Notes under the pieces: generated by a model
The model's database searches: none
The model's input: only the letters and a program-made list of their open reading frames with translations
What the model was told of the DNA's origin: nothing
NCBI GenBank assembly: GCA_022036555.1
Contig: CM039123.1
Span: 13,696,802 to 13,760,801, forward strand
DNA: 64,000 bases
Direction: 5' to 3'
Origin: Microstegium vimineum
Lineage: Eukaryota > Streptophyta > Magnoliopsida > Poales > Poaceae
Program-made: the position numbers and the translations under genes
Shown here: piece by piece, positions 22,979-34,156 of the stretch
How the letters are laid out: every line of letters starts with the position of its first letter
How positions within the stretch are numbered: the stretch's first letter is position 1

Positions 22979-23698
22979 AAATAATCAACAACCAATCAAG
23001 AACAACTGACACTGTCAAGCAATCAACCTCTAACACTACCTCTGATCAATCACTGTCCACTGACCAAAGCAACAAATCACTGCCAAACTAAGCGAGCAAC
23101 TGTCAAGAGTGCACGACGGCCCTGGACTGTCATCTCGAAGCTTTGCCTCATTCCGTACTCGCGGGCTTTGCCCCGAGTTAACTGCCACTGCCAAGAGATT
23201 CACTGCACGATAGATAGAGAGAATATATAACACTTTAAGCATATACCTAGAGATGAGTAAAGTCTATAGTGAAGCATGAATAGGTAAGTATAGATCGATT
23301 TGTTGCATTTTCCATACCTCAAACACGGTGACACAAAAGAAATAGGTAAGAGATCTCGATCGATTTCAAAGCACAATCCATAACCTTGGGGGAACAGAGG
23401 ATGAACCCAAAGAGCCAAGGAAGAACCTCGGAGAAGATCACCACTGCTGCCGCGCCTAAAAACACTCTCAGCTTGGCTGAAACGCACGAGGCAGAGGAGA
23501 ACCGGGAGGAGCACGAGCTAGCGAAGCAGGCAGGGCACGTCGGCGGAGAGAGCGCTCCGACGAGCGGCTGGTGGCGGAGCTCTGGCGAGAGTAGCCGGTG
23601 GAGATTAGGTCTGGAGGAGGCGGTGACGGCATATGGAGTAACTGAAACCGATTGAGAGGAAGAAGAGCATTTTCGAAAACATATCCGCTCTGCAAGTT

Positions 23699-24007
23699 CG
23701 CGACGGACGCTCCATTGGGACCGACGAACGCTAGGTCACAGCGTCCGACACTTATGCAGTAAGGGACCAGAGAGCTCTAGTTGGCGACGGACGCGTCCGA
23801 CGCCAACGCGACGAACACTGTGAAGCGTCTGTCGCTCGAACAGAGAGGACCAGAGAGCTCTTGGACACGCCAGACGCGTCTGACGCCTCTGCGACGGACG
23901 CTAGCAAGCGTCTGATGCCCCTTAGGCGAGCAGCTTTTGATTTGCGGACGATCGCGATGGACGCTAAGGCATGGAAGGCCGAGCGTCCGTCGGCAGCGTC
24001 CGACGCC
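23699..24007 (-). repeat. Internal GC-rich palindromic array in the spacer of G
   Basis: About 310 bp built of the words CGACGGACGC, GCGTCCGACGC, GACGCGTCCGACGCC and GCGTCCGTCG in both orientations. The same words make up the U3 arrays of this element's own LTRs (10265-10590 and 30900-31170). The array sits between the end of pol and the start of the env-position ORF, about 0.7-1 kb upstream of the latter. The flanks also share words with the LTR (AGAGCTC, AACTT). Confidence 0.75.
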
Positions 24008-24490
24008 TTTTAAAATAGAGTTTTTCAAAATAGATTTTTGCGCCTTTCTCCCAACCAAGTCCCAATCCCAATAAGATCCAAAAAACGCGTGATTGGACTT
24101 TGTATGAGAACCATCTCTCAAACTCTCATTTGCAAGTAGTTTACCATAGGCTTAGATTTAGTTTTAGCTCAAAATATTTGAATGGAATCTTGCAAGGAGA
24201 TATCATATGGCCACAAGAGGGTATAGAAGTGACTTGAGCTTGGAATGCTCCCCCTAAGTGGACGAACACAGTGGATGCTCAAACTTAACTGAAAAGAAAT
24301 GACAAACAACACACCTGCACATGCAGTGCATTGCGGAAATTGAATCTAGGTTGCTTGCAAGTTTAAACCGCGGTTAAGCTTTGTCACACGCTTTGAGGGC
24401 GGTTATCTCAACCGCGTTAGCCAAGCCTATGTGCATTACTAAATTAAACATGTTATATTACACATGAATGCAAGGTTGGTTCACTCAAGA
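24008..24490 (-). other. Spacer after pol of G
   Basis: About 480 bp without coding sense. It includes a short palindrome AACCGCGGTT near 24366 and a second AACCGCGTT near 24411 that could pair with it. Confidence 0.4.
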
Positions 24491-27400
24491 TCATCTTTTA
24501 GTGAAGTTAGAGTGATCAAGCACATTTAACTCGCTTCGCAACCTACAAAAGGTTGACTCATCGAGTGGTTTTGTGAAGATATCTGCCAATTGTTCTTCGC
24601 TTCTAACTCCAACTAGTGTGATATCCTTCTTGGCAACATGATCTCTAAGAAAGTGATGGCGAATATCTATGTGCTTGGTGCGAGAGTGTTGAACCAGATT
24701 GTTTGCAAGCTTTACGGCGCTTTCATTATCACACAAGAGCGGAACATTTTTAAGGTTAACGCCGTAATCAAGGAGTGTTTGGGTCATGTATAAGATTTGT
24801 GCACAACATGCTCCCGCAGCAATGTATTCCGCCTCGGCGGTAGACAATGACACACTATTTTGCTTCTTAGAGGACCAAGAAACAAGTGATCTTCCTAGCA
24901 CATAGAACCCTCCGGAGGTAGTCTTCCTATCAACCTTACACCCGGCATAATCCAAATCGGAATAGCCCACAAGATGGAAGGGAACTCCTTTGGGATACCA
25001 AAGGCCAATTCTAGGGGTGTGCCTTATGTACCTAAGGATTCTTTTAACCGCACATAGATGCGACTCCTTAGGGTTTGCTTGAAACCTAGCACACATACAC
25101 ACACTAAACATGATATCCGGCCTAAATGCGGTGAGGTAAAGTAAACTACCGATCATAGAACGATAGAGAGTTTGGTCAATCGGTTTACCTCCCTCATTGA
25201 GATCGAGATGTCCATTAGTAGGAATTGGGGTCTTGAGCACATCATGAGTATACTTCTCTTGAGATATGAAGGTGCCCTCCCTCAATTGCTTCACTTGGAA
25301 GCCAAGGAAGAAGGTTAGCTCGCCAATAATCGACATCTCGAACTCCTTGGACATCAATGCACCAAATTCCTTGCAATGGTCTTGCTTTGTTGACCCAAAT
25401 ATAATGTCATTGACATATACTTGGCAAACAAAGATCTCTCCATCTAGCACCTTGGTGAATAGTGTGGTATCCACTTTCCCGATCTTGAAGCCCTTCTTGA
25501 GTAGGAAGTCCCTTAGCCTCTCATACCAAGCTCTTGGAGCTTGCTTTAATCCATAGAGCGCCTTGGACAACCTATACACATGATTAGGACAATTTGGGTC
25601 TTCAAACTCGGGAGGTTGTGAGACAAAAACAAGTTCATTTATGAAACCATTTAAGAAGGCGCTCTTCACATCCATTTGAAAGAGTTTCATCTTGTGATGT
25701 GAAGCATACACCAAAAGGGTACGAATGGCTTCTAGTCTTGCAATCAGTGCAAAGGTCTCCCAAAAATCCAAGCCTTCAACTTAGGAGAACCCCTTTGCCA
25801 CCAATCTTGCCTTGTTCCTCACAACCATGCCTTGATCATCTTGCTTGTTCCAAAACACCCACTTGGTGCCAATGATTCTTGCTCCTTTGGGCTTCTCCAC
25901 TAGTGTCCACACTTTGTTCTGGGTAAAGTTGTTTAACTCTTCATGCATGGCATTCACCCAATCCGGATCCGCATGTGCTTCCTCCACACTAGTTGGCTCA
26001 ACAAAGGAAACAAAGGAGTGATGCTCAACATAAGAAGCAAGTCTAGATCGAGTTGTTACCCCCCTTGATGGACTCCCTATGATGAGTTCTTGTGGATGTG
26101 CTTGAAGTATAGGTGTAGATCTTCTTGTAGTTTCTTGAGGAGGGGGATGTGGTGCTTCAACATTTTGAGTTTCCGCCTCGGCTTGATCTTGAGGGATGAA
26201 AGAATCTTCATTTTCTTCCCTCACTTGTTCTTCATCAACTTGAGGCGTGCGGGATGGAGAAGGTTCTTGATTTACACCATCTTCTCCTTCTTCCACCTCT
26301 TGTGGGTTGATAGCACCAACGAGCATATTCTTTATAGCCTCCCTCAAGGGTTCATCATCTACATCATCAAGATTCTCAAGCGCTCCTTGAGAGCCATTAG
26401 TTTCATCAAACTCCAAGTCATACGTTTCTTCAACTAAGCCGGTGGCTTTGTTAAATACACGGTATGCCTTGGATTTAAGTGAATAACCAACAAGGAAACA
26501 AATGTCACAACGCCTTTGAAACTTCCCCAAGTGTTGGCGCTTCTTGTAAATGTAGACTTTGCATCCAAACACCTGGAAGAATGAAACATCTGGTTTCTTC
26601 CCATTCACAAGCTCATAGGGGGTCTTCTTGAGAAGCCTTTGAACAAATAGCCGGTTGGCCGCATAGCATGCAGTATTGATTGCTTCGGCCCAAAACTTCT
26701 CGGGGGTGTTGTACTCATCAAGCATTGATCTAGCAAGAGTGATTAGAGTCTGGTTCTTCCTCTCAACTACACCATTTTGTTGTGGAGTATATGTGGCGGA
26801 AACTTCATGCTTGATGCCAACTTCATCACAATAGTCTTCAATCTTGGTGTTCACAAACTCGGTGCCATTGTCACTTATTATCTTCTTGATCTTCACATCA
26901 AACTCATTTTGGGCTCTTGTTGCAAACTTATTGAATATGCCTTGTGTCTCACTCTTGTCTTGAAGAAAGAATATCCAAGTGTATCTAGAGTAGTCATCAA
27001 CTACCACCAAGCAAAAGAGATTGCCTCCAAGGCTAGCATAAGTGGTAGGTCCAAATAGATCCATGTGAAGTAGCTCTAGAACTCTTGAGGTTGACATGAA
27101 GGCTTTGGTTGGATGAGTGTTTGGCACTTGCTTGCCGGCTTGACATGCACTACAAAGTTTGTCCTTCTCAAACACCACATCCTTAACCCCTCTAACCAAT
27201 TCCTTCTTGACAAGATTCTTCAAAGTTGACATGCCCACATGTGCTAGTCTTCTATGCCATAGCCAACCCAAAGAGCTCTTGGAGAATAGACATGTTTACA
27301 AGCTAGCTTCATTTGAGGTGAAGTCCACTAGATAGAGATTGTTGTGCCGAAACCCCTTGAATATCAATGATGAGTCTTCGATCTTGGTCACAACTACCTC

Positions 27401-27685
27401 ATTTGGGGTGAAGAGACATTGGAACCCGAGATCACAAAGTTGACCAACCGATAGCAAGTTGAAGCTCAAAGATTGCACTAACAAGACATTTGAGATTGAT
27501 TGATCATTGGAGATTGCCACTTTGCCAAGCCCTTGAACTTTTCCCTTTGAGTTGTCCCCAAATGTAATCTTGTCTTGATTTGCACAATCCTCATCAAGTG
27601 TGGTGAACATCCAGGGGTCACCGGTCATATGTTGAGTGCAACCACTATCAATTACCCAATGGCTACCACCGGTCTTGTAGTTCAC
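24491..27685 (-). pseudogene. pol: pol of SIRE element G (protease, integrase, RT, RNase H)
   Basis: A near-continuous minus-strand frame encodes the Copia pol domains. Protease: HWVIDSGCTQHMTGD near 27650, with the D-S-G active site. GAG-pre-integrase and zinc part: WHRRLAHVGMSTLKN and CSACQAGKQ near 27150-27270. Integrase core: HMDLFGP, SDNGTEF and NGVVERKN, the D-D-35-E residues. RT: KLFQMDVKSAFLNG, YGLKQAPRAWYERL, and the catalytic motif as VYVNDIIFGS near 25395. RNase H: YSDLDYAGC, AEAEYIAAGAC, TKHIDIRHHFLRDH and ADIFTKPLD. Stops at 27296-27298 and 25781-25783 break the frame, which otherwise stays in register for 3.2 kb. The usual YVDD is YVND here, one G-to-A change on the coding strand, which should abolish RT activity. 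Confidence 0.93.
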
Positions 27686-27706
27686 CTACACACAAGCAAC
27701 TTGGAG

Positions 27707-30086
27707 TTAAGCTTGTTGTTTGGGAACCCACACATTGCGGGGACCCATAGCCTTGTCAACCAACTCCTTAACAAACCACAACACTTTAGGCTTGTTCTTC
27801 ATGGGTGGACCAAGAAACACCACTAAAGGTCTACCCTTGGAATCCTTGTTGATGACAAAGTGTGCATCATGAGCAAATAGCCTTGTGTGCTTGGGCAAAT
27901 TCTTAGGAGGTGGTGTCTTGCATTGGAACTCAAGGTGACCAACTTGTCCACATCCAAAGCATCTTCTAGGCTTGGGCTTTGGCTTGTCTTGATTGTAGTC
28001 GTTGTACTTGTTCTTGTAGTAGTTCTTTGCTTCAATCTTGACCTTGGCCTTCATCACATGGTTTTCCTTGAACCCAATTCCCATCTTGTCATTCTTCATC
28101 ACGGTGTTCATCAAGATCTCACTTTGGAGGTTGTGGCCCTTGGTGAACTTCTCCAAACCACTTGCTAGCTTGATCTTCTCATTCTTGAGCTTTGCATTTT
28201 CTTCTCTAAGTGTGTTGATCAAGGTAGAGGCATCCTTGTCATATTCCTTGGCCGACTTGATAGTGAAGGGCTATTTGTCTTGAGGTTGATCAGCTCTTCC
28301 TTAAGCTTTGAGTTCTCTTCCCTCATCTTCACATAGTCATCATACTTGTCGGCTTCAACTATCTTCTTGCCCTTGCACTTGGCTTTTTGCTCACTAGCAA
28401 CTTCATCAAGCAAGTCCTCACAAGAAGTAGCACTATCACACTTAACAACCGGATTAATAGCAACATGTGTAGCAAGATCATGTGTAAGCAATTCATTGGC
28501 TACCACAAGTGTGCCATGTTCATCTTTCACTTGGTTGTAGTCATCTTTTAGTAAGTTATACCTTGTTTGGAGCTCTTGTGTTGACCTCTCAAGCTTATCA
28601 TGTTTCTCATTGGCTTGCTTAAGAGAGGCTTTGAGCTCCCTAGTGCTAGATGTGAGAGTGTTAGTCTCAAGCTTCAAAACATCATTAGCACTAGACAATG
28701 TATCAAGCTTAGCATGCAAGTTTTCTTGTATCACAAGAAGTTTGTCATTTTTAACTTTGTACTTCCTTATGATGTCCGAGTATTTGTTGCAAATTTTAAT
28801 TAGTTCATCATAGGAAGGTGCTTCTTCATCATCACTCTCATAACTAGAGGAAACATCACCATCATCCTCTTTTTGTACCTTCTTGTCACCTTTAGCCATA
28901 AGGCATAGGTGTGTAGAGGATGAGCCCGGTGATGAAGGAGGAGGTGGCGGTGGAGTAGAAGAACCAATCACCAATGCGGCCACCTTCTCTTCTTCACTCT
29001 CATCATCGGAGGAGTCACTTGAGTCCTCAATGTCAGTGAGCCAATCACCAACAATATAATCCTTGCCATCCTTCTTCTTCTTGTAAGGCTTATCTTCCTT
29101 CTTGTCATCTTCACTTGAATCATCTTGTGCACCCTTCTTGTTCTTGTAGTTCTTGAACTTCTTATTCTTGAACTTGTCTTTCTTTTCTTCGGTGTATGTA
29201 TGAGCTAGATGACTAAGAATGCCACAATTGTAGCACTTCATTTGGGAGATTGGCTTCCTTGATGAGCTTGTGAAGAATTTCTTCTTCTTTGAGTCAAACT
29301 TGACTCCATTCTTGTTTAGCCTCTTCAACATCTTGGTGGTCTTCTTCACCATGACAGCGATGTTGTCTTCATCATCTTCATCACTTGAGTCCTCAATCAT
29401 CAATTGGATTTTGCACTTCTCTTTGGTGGAAGCTTTGAGGGCCAAGTCTTTCTTCTCCTCTTTCTCTTTGTCTTTCTTCTTGGAGGAGGATGAAGAACCG
29501 CCATCACCGATCTTCATGTACATCTCATGAGCATTGATCTTGACCAACACTTATGTCGGTGTAGATGTTGAGAGATCTCCTTGGTGAAGCATGGTGACGA
29601 TGTGGATATACTTGTCGATTGGCAAGACATAAAGAATCTTGCGCACCACATCTGACAGAGACATTTGGGTGAGCCCAAGGCCATTCAATTACTCTACAAG
29701 AATGTTAAGACGTGAATACATCTCATTAGCATTTTCATTTGAAAGCATAGTAAAGGAATTCAACTTAGCCATGACCAAGTGGTAGCGCTCCTCACGCTCA
29801 CACTTGGTCCCCTCGTGTAGTGCACAAACGTTTATCCAAATATCATGCGCGGTTTTGCAATTCCGCACACGGTTGAACACATCTTGCAAATGCCACAGAA
29901 AAGAATGTTCTTTGCCTTAGCATTGTTCTTCTCAAAGAAGGGATCCTCGACGAACACCGATCCGCCTATGGTGGCGGCTTTGTGCACACCGATATCCACG
30001 GCCTCAAGGTAGGCCTCCATCCGCACTTGCCAATAAGGAAAATCATCCCCATCAAACATGGGTGGCGGTCCATCCCCATGGGACAT
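27707..30086 (-). pseudogene. gag: gag of SIRE element G
   Basis: The start chosen is the ATG at 30086 (MSHGDGPPPMFDGDDFPYWQVRMEAYLEA), the conserved N-terminus of SIRE and other Copia gags. The capsid domain runs to about 29560 (DVFNRVRNCKTAHDIWINV). A highly charged Ser/Asp/Glu/Lys stretch, then a long coiled coil (LKASLKQANEKHDKLERSTQELQTRYNLLKDDYNQVKDE is split here into two parts by description only) covers 28300-28800. Two zinc knuckles are seen: CYNCGILSHLAHTY near 29240, whose last Cys is Tyr, and CFGCGQVGHLEFQC near 27950, intact. Frame changes lie near 29850 and 28250, with stops at 29689, 29551 and 27707. The long gag with a coiled coil is normal for SIRE. Confidence 0.88.
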
Positions 30087-30123
30087 CTTGCTCTAGGCGG
30101 TGAAGCCTAATTTAGAGCAACAA

Positions 30124-30136
30124 GGCTCTAATACTA
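30124..30136 (-). other. Initiator-Met tRNA primer-binding site of G
   Basis: The minus strand reads TAGTATTAGAGCC, two mismatches from the TGGTATCAGAGCC used by most plant Copia elements. It lies directly inside the 5' LTR. Confidence 0.75.
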
Positions 30137-30138
30137 AT

Positions 30139-31601
30139 TGAAAGGATCAAGATGCCCAAGAGGGGGGATGAATTGGGCTTATTTCAAATTTCTAAAGCAA
30201 ATATGAAATCCTATCAAGTGCCAATCACCCCATGCCTAACGATTCGTGTGTCTTAGACTATGAAAGTAGTAGCAAGCCAAGAAAAACAAAAACACCCTAC
30301 ACAATTCTAGTATGAATTGAAGAACAAATGTGGAATGTAATACGGTATGAAAGAGTTAGTGAAAGAGATTCTTGACACGGCGATGTTTTGTCGAGGTATC
30401 AAGGAGTCGACACTCCCCCCTAGTCCTCGTTGGAGCATCTCGCAAGGTATTGCTCCCCCTCAATCCCACGCAAGGGATGAGTGCTCTCTACGGGCTGGTT
30501 CTTCACCACTCCGGCTCGGTGAACCGCCCACAACCGATCACAAGTTGATGGAGAAGGGTCGCCGAAAATCCTTCCGGCGATCACCTTCTTCCCAAGCACC
30601 ACCAGACCGTCTAGGTGATGTCGATCACCAAGAGTAACAAGCCTTGATCTTCACTTGACTCACTCAAGCTTCACAACTAGAGTGGATGCACACTTGAACT
30701 CTTGGATGAAGTAGAGGAGAGAAAGATGGAAGGATTCGCAAATCACTCTCTCTCTCTCTAGGGATCTTGCTCTTTTCCCAACCTTCTCAAGGCAACCAGC
30801 AATCCAAATGAGCAAAAGGCCAGGTGGAAGAGAAAGAGGTAAGCTATTTATAGCCCCCACACACTCAGCTCTCGGGCTGAGAAAAACAGGCATTTTAAGT
30901 TGACGACGGACGCTCCGACGCTTGGAGACGGACGTTGAGCCTCAGCGTTCGGCGCCAACTGGCTGCTCTCGGGTTTCTGGGAAAATATTCCCGGACGCTC
31001 GCGAGCGTCCAACGCCCATGCGACAGACGCGTCCGTCGCAAACTGATCGTCTCTGGAGCTCTCTGCTGGTTCGACGGAAGCTGCGTCATGCTGACGCCAG
31101 CGTCCGGCGCCAGCGTCTGGCGCGCCAGATAGCGTCCGACGCCTCTGGCCTTAGCGTTCGACGTCCAGAAACTGGCTCTCTCAACTTGGTTTTCATCGCG
31201 ATGAATATGGAAGTTGTTCTAGGCTATCTTATGGTCACCATAGGCTTGCTTAGAGCTAAGGAAGTCAAGTGTGCACCACACCTAAGTCATGAAGCTCTCC
31301 TAAGTCAAGCTACTAATCTAGACCCCCCTTGATAGTACGATCAAAGATCAAATAAAGTCCTATCTAATTCTAAGTGCCCTTCATCAGCTTATGGCACTTA
31401 GCCTATCACTCTAGGGTCTTCATCAAGTCATCTTTGAAATCCGAAACGATATCCATCTTGGGGGACAAGTGATAACCATTGATGCCTATTCATGTTGATC
31501 ACTATGGCTAAGCTACGCATAGCCTCTGCAAAACACACATTAGCCATAATAATCTTTTACTTGTCGTTAATCACCGAAACAAATAGAGCCATGATTCTTC
31601 A
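30139..31601 (-). repeat. 5' LTR of SIRE element G
   Basis: 1,463 bp, bounded by TGAAAGGATC (30139) and GATTCTTCA (31601). Matches 9504-11026. TATA box (minus) at 30844-30853; GC-rich palindromic array at 30900-31170. Confidence 0.92.
30844..30853 (-). promoter_or_regulatory. TATA box in the 5' LTR of G
   Basis: Minus-strand CTATAAATAG, about 750 bp from the LTR start and just downstream of the palindromic array. This is the promoter that would drive the genomic transcript of G. Confidence 0.7.
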
Positions 31602-31606
31602 ATGTG
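31602..31606. repeat. Right target-site duplication of G (ATGTG)
   Basis: Exact copy of 9499-9503. Its last two bases are the first two of the LTR of F (TG of TGTTAATACCG at 31605). Confidence 0.9.
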
Positions 31607-31960
31607 TTAATACCGTATTTTTGCACGACCAAGCAAATGCGGGTGGATCCCAAAAACAGAGAATGTGATGCGCAGGTGGACCCAAAAGGCTGGTTAAGGG
31701 AACCGACTCAGAGAAGATGACGCGTATCAGCTGTTCAGATACGTTCAGTGGGCTACGCCAGGATTTGAGGCCCAAGACATCCAGGTTTCCTTATCTCGGC
31801 CAGCGGCCGGTTGTACACTAGGGTTATGGTATGGTCTATAAATAGCAAGCACTAGGAAGTGAGAAGGACATCCAATCAATCAAATACACATCTTAGTTCT
31901 TAGTTTCCGGCCTTCGGCCACCCCTAGGAGTAGGAGTAGAGTAGATTTCGGTGAACCTTC
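31605..31960 (+). repeat. Truncated 3' LTR of element F
   Basis: Matches the first ~355 bp of 2234-3834, including the TATA box. The match stops at GTGAACCTTC (31951-31960), after which LINE sequence begins. Confidence 0.85.
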
Positions 31961-33487
31961 GACTGTGGCTTTGTGTGTTGGCGATGAGGTGCTGCACGCT
32001 AACAAACAGTTTGCTGGCGTGAAGAGAACGGAAAGGCAGATGGATGGTTTCAGGGAGCCGGTGTCAGTATGTGGTTTTACAGACCTAGGCTACATCGGCC
32101 TCCATTTACGTGGGACAATAGACAAGAGGAAGATAGGAACGTCAAGGTGAGATTGGCTCGTGGTCTCGCTAATGTGTCCTTTCTTAGCCTCTCTCTACAA
32201 GGAAAAATCTGGCATGTTCAAAATACACTGTCAGATCATTATTGCTTGGTGGTGGAATGCCTTGAACACAACTCAAGAAGGAGGCGCAAGAGAAATTTTA
32301 GATATGAGAATATGTGGCAAAGGGATCGAACCTATATGGCCCATATCAGAGACGCTTGGTGCCCACACACGGATGCAGCATCTCTGGATGACGTTCAGGC
32401 AAAATTAAGAGGAGTACAGTCCAGTCTCCAAGATTGCGAGCAGAACATCTTTGGGTCGGTGAGGAAGTCATTGGCTAGCCTTCGCCATGAATTGGAGGAG
32501 GAAAGAGGACTTTCTATTGGCTCTGGTCCCTCTCGTAGGGAATTTCAAATTATGGGAAGGATATCAGAGTTGCTGTCCAGAGAGGAAATAATGGAAAAAC
32601 AACTGTCGAGGATGGATTGGTTGAAAGCTGGAGACAGGGACACGTCGTTCTTCTAGGACAAATCACGGTTGAGAGAGACACGAAACAATATTTCTTCTCT
32701 CAAACACGAGGATGGTTCGGTAGCGCTTGAACAGGCTGAGATAGAGGGAGTGGTTTCCACTTTTTATAAGAACTTATTCACTGCTCAAGATGAGTTAGAG
32801 CCTGACATCATTTTGCAGCATGTTCCTAGGAAAGTTAATTAGACTATGAATGACCGATTGTTGAGGCCATACTCTGCTGGAGAAGTGGAGAGAGCCTTGT
32901 TAGCGGTGGGGGCCAACAAGGCTCCTGGGCCTTATGGCTTTACAGCAGGGTTCTACCAGCTCCACTGGGACCCGTTGGGGGCAAATTAATGTGACTGATG
33001 GGGCGCTGGAGTTTTTAAATGGTGGTCTTTTACCAGAAAACCTTAATAGAAAGACCTTGGTTCTAATTTCAAAGGCAAGAATCCACAAGAGATGAAGGAA
33101 TTCAGACTGATCTCTCTTTGTAATGTGCTATATAAAATTTGCTCCAAGGTACTGGCACTACGACTAAGGGAATTCTTGGATGAAAATATTGCAGAAGAGC
33201 ACAGCACATTTGTACCTGGCAGGCTGATTACAGACAACGTCTTGGTGGCTTATGAGTGCATCCACCATCTGAAGAGGAGCTGAGAGGCGTTATGCTCAAG
33301 CTTGGATTCCATGCTTCCTTTGTGGATCTAGTGATGAAATGTGTTACTTCGATGTCGTTCTCTGCTAGAGTGAATGGTACCTTGACTGAATCTTTCAGAC
33401 CTACTCGGGGTATCAGACAGGGGGATCCGATTTCTCCGTATTTATTTCTGATGGACTCTCCTGTCTTCTGAAATCGATTGGTCCAAT
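31961..33487 (+). pseudogene. LINE: endonuclease C-terminus and first part of RT
   Basis: The piece starts inside the endonuclease: ANKQFAGVKRTERQMDGFRE and CGFTDLGYIGL, followed after a frame change by FTWDNRQEEDRNVKVRLARGLAN and the active-site-like LSDHYCLVVE. A linker rich in charged helices follows (32300-32650). RT begins near 32910 with NKAPGP and continues with EFRLISLCNVLYKICSKVLALRLR and FVPGRLITDNVLVAYE near 33090-33270. The RT motif with the first catalytic aspartate is missing: the frame passes from HHLKRS to the ALCSS/LGFHASFV region with about 90 bp deleted near 33283. Several stops and frame changes. The segment ends at the hAT insertion. Confidence 0.85.
33480..33487. repeat. 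Left target-site duplication of hAT element (GGTCCAAT)
   Basis: GGTCCAAT precedes the terminal CAGTGGCGGA and is repeated exactly at 34149-34156. Eight bp is diagnostic for hAT transposition. Confidence 0.93.
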
Positions 33488-33689
33488 CAGTGGCGGATCT
33501 AAAAACGGACCAAGAGGGGAGCTAAATAACGTAGGCTAATTTTTTTCTCGTTGAACACAGTACACTAATAGATGTAGCTAAATTTGATAATTTGATATTG
33601 ATTCAAAGTCACCGAATTGATAAAACTAATAATGAAAATAAAAAATTAAAAGAGGAATGAAAGAGGGGAGGTCAGTTCGTTCTGACCCT

Positions 33690-33954
33690 AGGGCCTGGGC
33701 GCTGCGCTGCGCTGAGGCTGGCCGGCAGGCCAGGGGCTGGGGGCTGTGGCTGGCTGGTGGCTCCGGGTCTCCGGCAGTCCGGCGGTCTGGCCTCCACCCT
33801 TCGGAAGCTCCCCGCTCGGCGGCTCCCTGTCCCGATGCACGGAGGGGCCAAGTGCCGAAGGCCGGAGCAGAGGGCAGGATAGGCGGCTCCGTTCACCGGC
33901 GTGGAGGCGTACAGGCTCCAACCTCCGCAGAGGCGCGGAGGCACCAAGCGGCGG

Positions 33955-33985
<31 letters not shown>

Positions 33986-34010
33986 CGTGATGCAGAGGAG
34001 AGGACACGGT
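33690..34010. other. GC-rich cargo inside the hAT element
   Basis: About 320 bp of very GC-rich sequence, open in several frames on both strands, with low-complexity proteins rich in Gly, Arg, Pro and Ser. The sharp change in composition against the AT-rich ends suggests captured host DNA, as in other non-autonomous DNA transposons. The source gene is not recognisable. Confidence 0.5.
33956..33985 (+). repeat. Homopolymer of 30 G
   Basis: A run of G with no interruption, preceded by GCGGC. It may form a quadruplex; its length is likely unreliable in any assembly. Confidence 0.95.
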
Positions 34011-34148
34011 CGTGCGGTGCTGCCGAGTTTTTTTTTAAGAAACGAGCAGCAGTGTGCGGGCTGGGCTGAAAACTTGTTGCAGTTTTTTTCCAGCCCATGG
34101 GGGGAGGTGGGTGGGCTGCAGCCTCCCCTCCCCCTGCGTCCGCCAATG

Positions 34149-34156
34149 GGTCCAAT
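34149..34156. repeat. Right target-site duplication of hAT element (GGTCCAAT)
   Basis: Exact copy of 33480-33487. Confidence 0.93.

Larger units (their letters stand above)
9504..31601 (-). mobile_element. SIRE-like Copia element G, nearly complete, carrying nested element A
   Basis: Two LTRs in the same orientation (9504-11026 and 30139-31601), a 5-bp TSD, an initiator-Met tRNA primer-binding site (30124-30136) and a polypurine tract (11027-11046) define the element. Its own length, without the nested Athila element, is about 13.3 kb. Reading on the minus strand the order is 5' LTR, gag, protease, integrase, RT, RNase H, a long spacer, an env-position ORF and 3' LTR, which is the SIRE/Maximus layout. 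The gene order protease-integrase-RT proves Copia. Coding regions carry frameshifts and stops, so the copy is dead. Confidence 0.9.
2234..31960 (+). mobile_element. Tat-like Gypsy element F, non-autonomous, split by nested insertions
   Basis: The element starts with a 5' LTR at 2234 and its 3' LTR reappears at 31605 with the same first ~355 bp. Between them lie gag and protease remnants (3872-6930), non-coding DNA to 9498, and a 22-kb nested SIRE element. There is no RT, RNase H or integrase sequence between protease and 3' LTR, so F was gag-protease only, or lost the rest. It interrupts the RT gene of the Copia element on its left. The left 5-bp flank is GTAGT; the right partner cannot be checked because the 3' LTR is truncated at the LINE junction. 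The gag style (YPEWYD block, SMEHIS block) and the protease LVDGGVAVNLM resemble Tat-lineage elements of grasses. Confidence 0.8.
33488..34148. mobile_element. Non-autonomous hAT element (661 bp) inside the LINE RT
   Basis: The ends are CAGTGGCGGA and TCCGCCAATG, a 10-bp terminal inverted repeat with one mismatch, of the CAGTGGCGGA type known for plant hAT families. A perfect 8-bp duplication flanks it. There is no transposase. The left third is AT-rich; the part from about 33690 to 34010 is extremely GC-rich and contains a run of 30 G. Removing the element restores continuity of the LINE RT frame. Confidence 0.92.

Noticed and set aside
23386..23655. 89-codon ORF on the plus strand in the SIRE spacer
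   Set aside because: Runs against the element's direction, has no similarity I recognise, and lies in the GC-rich spacer next to the palindromic array.
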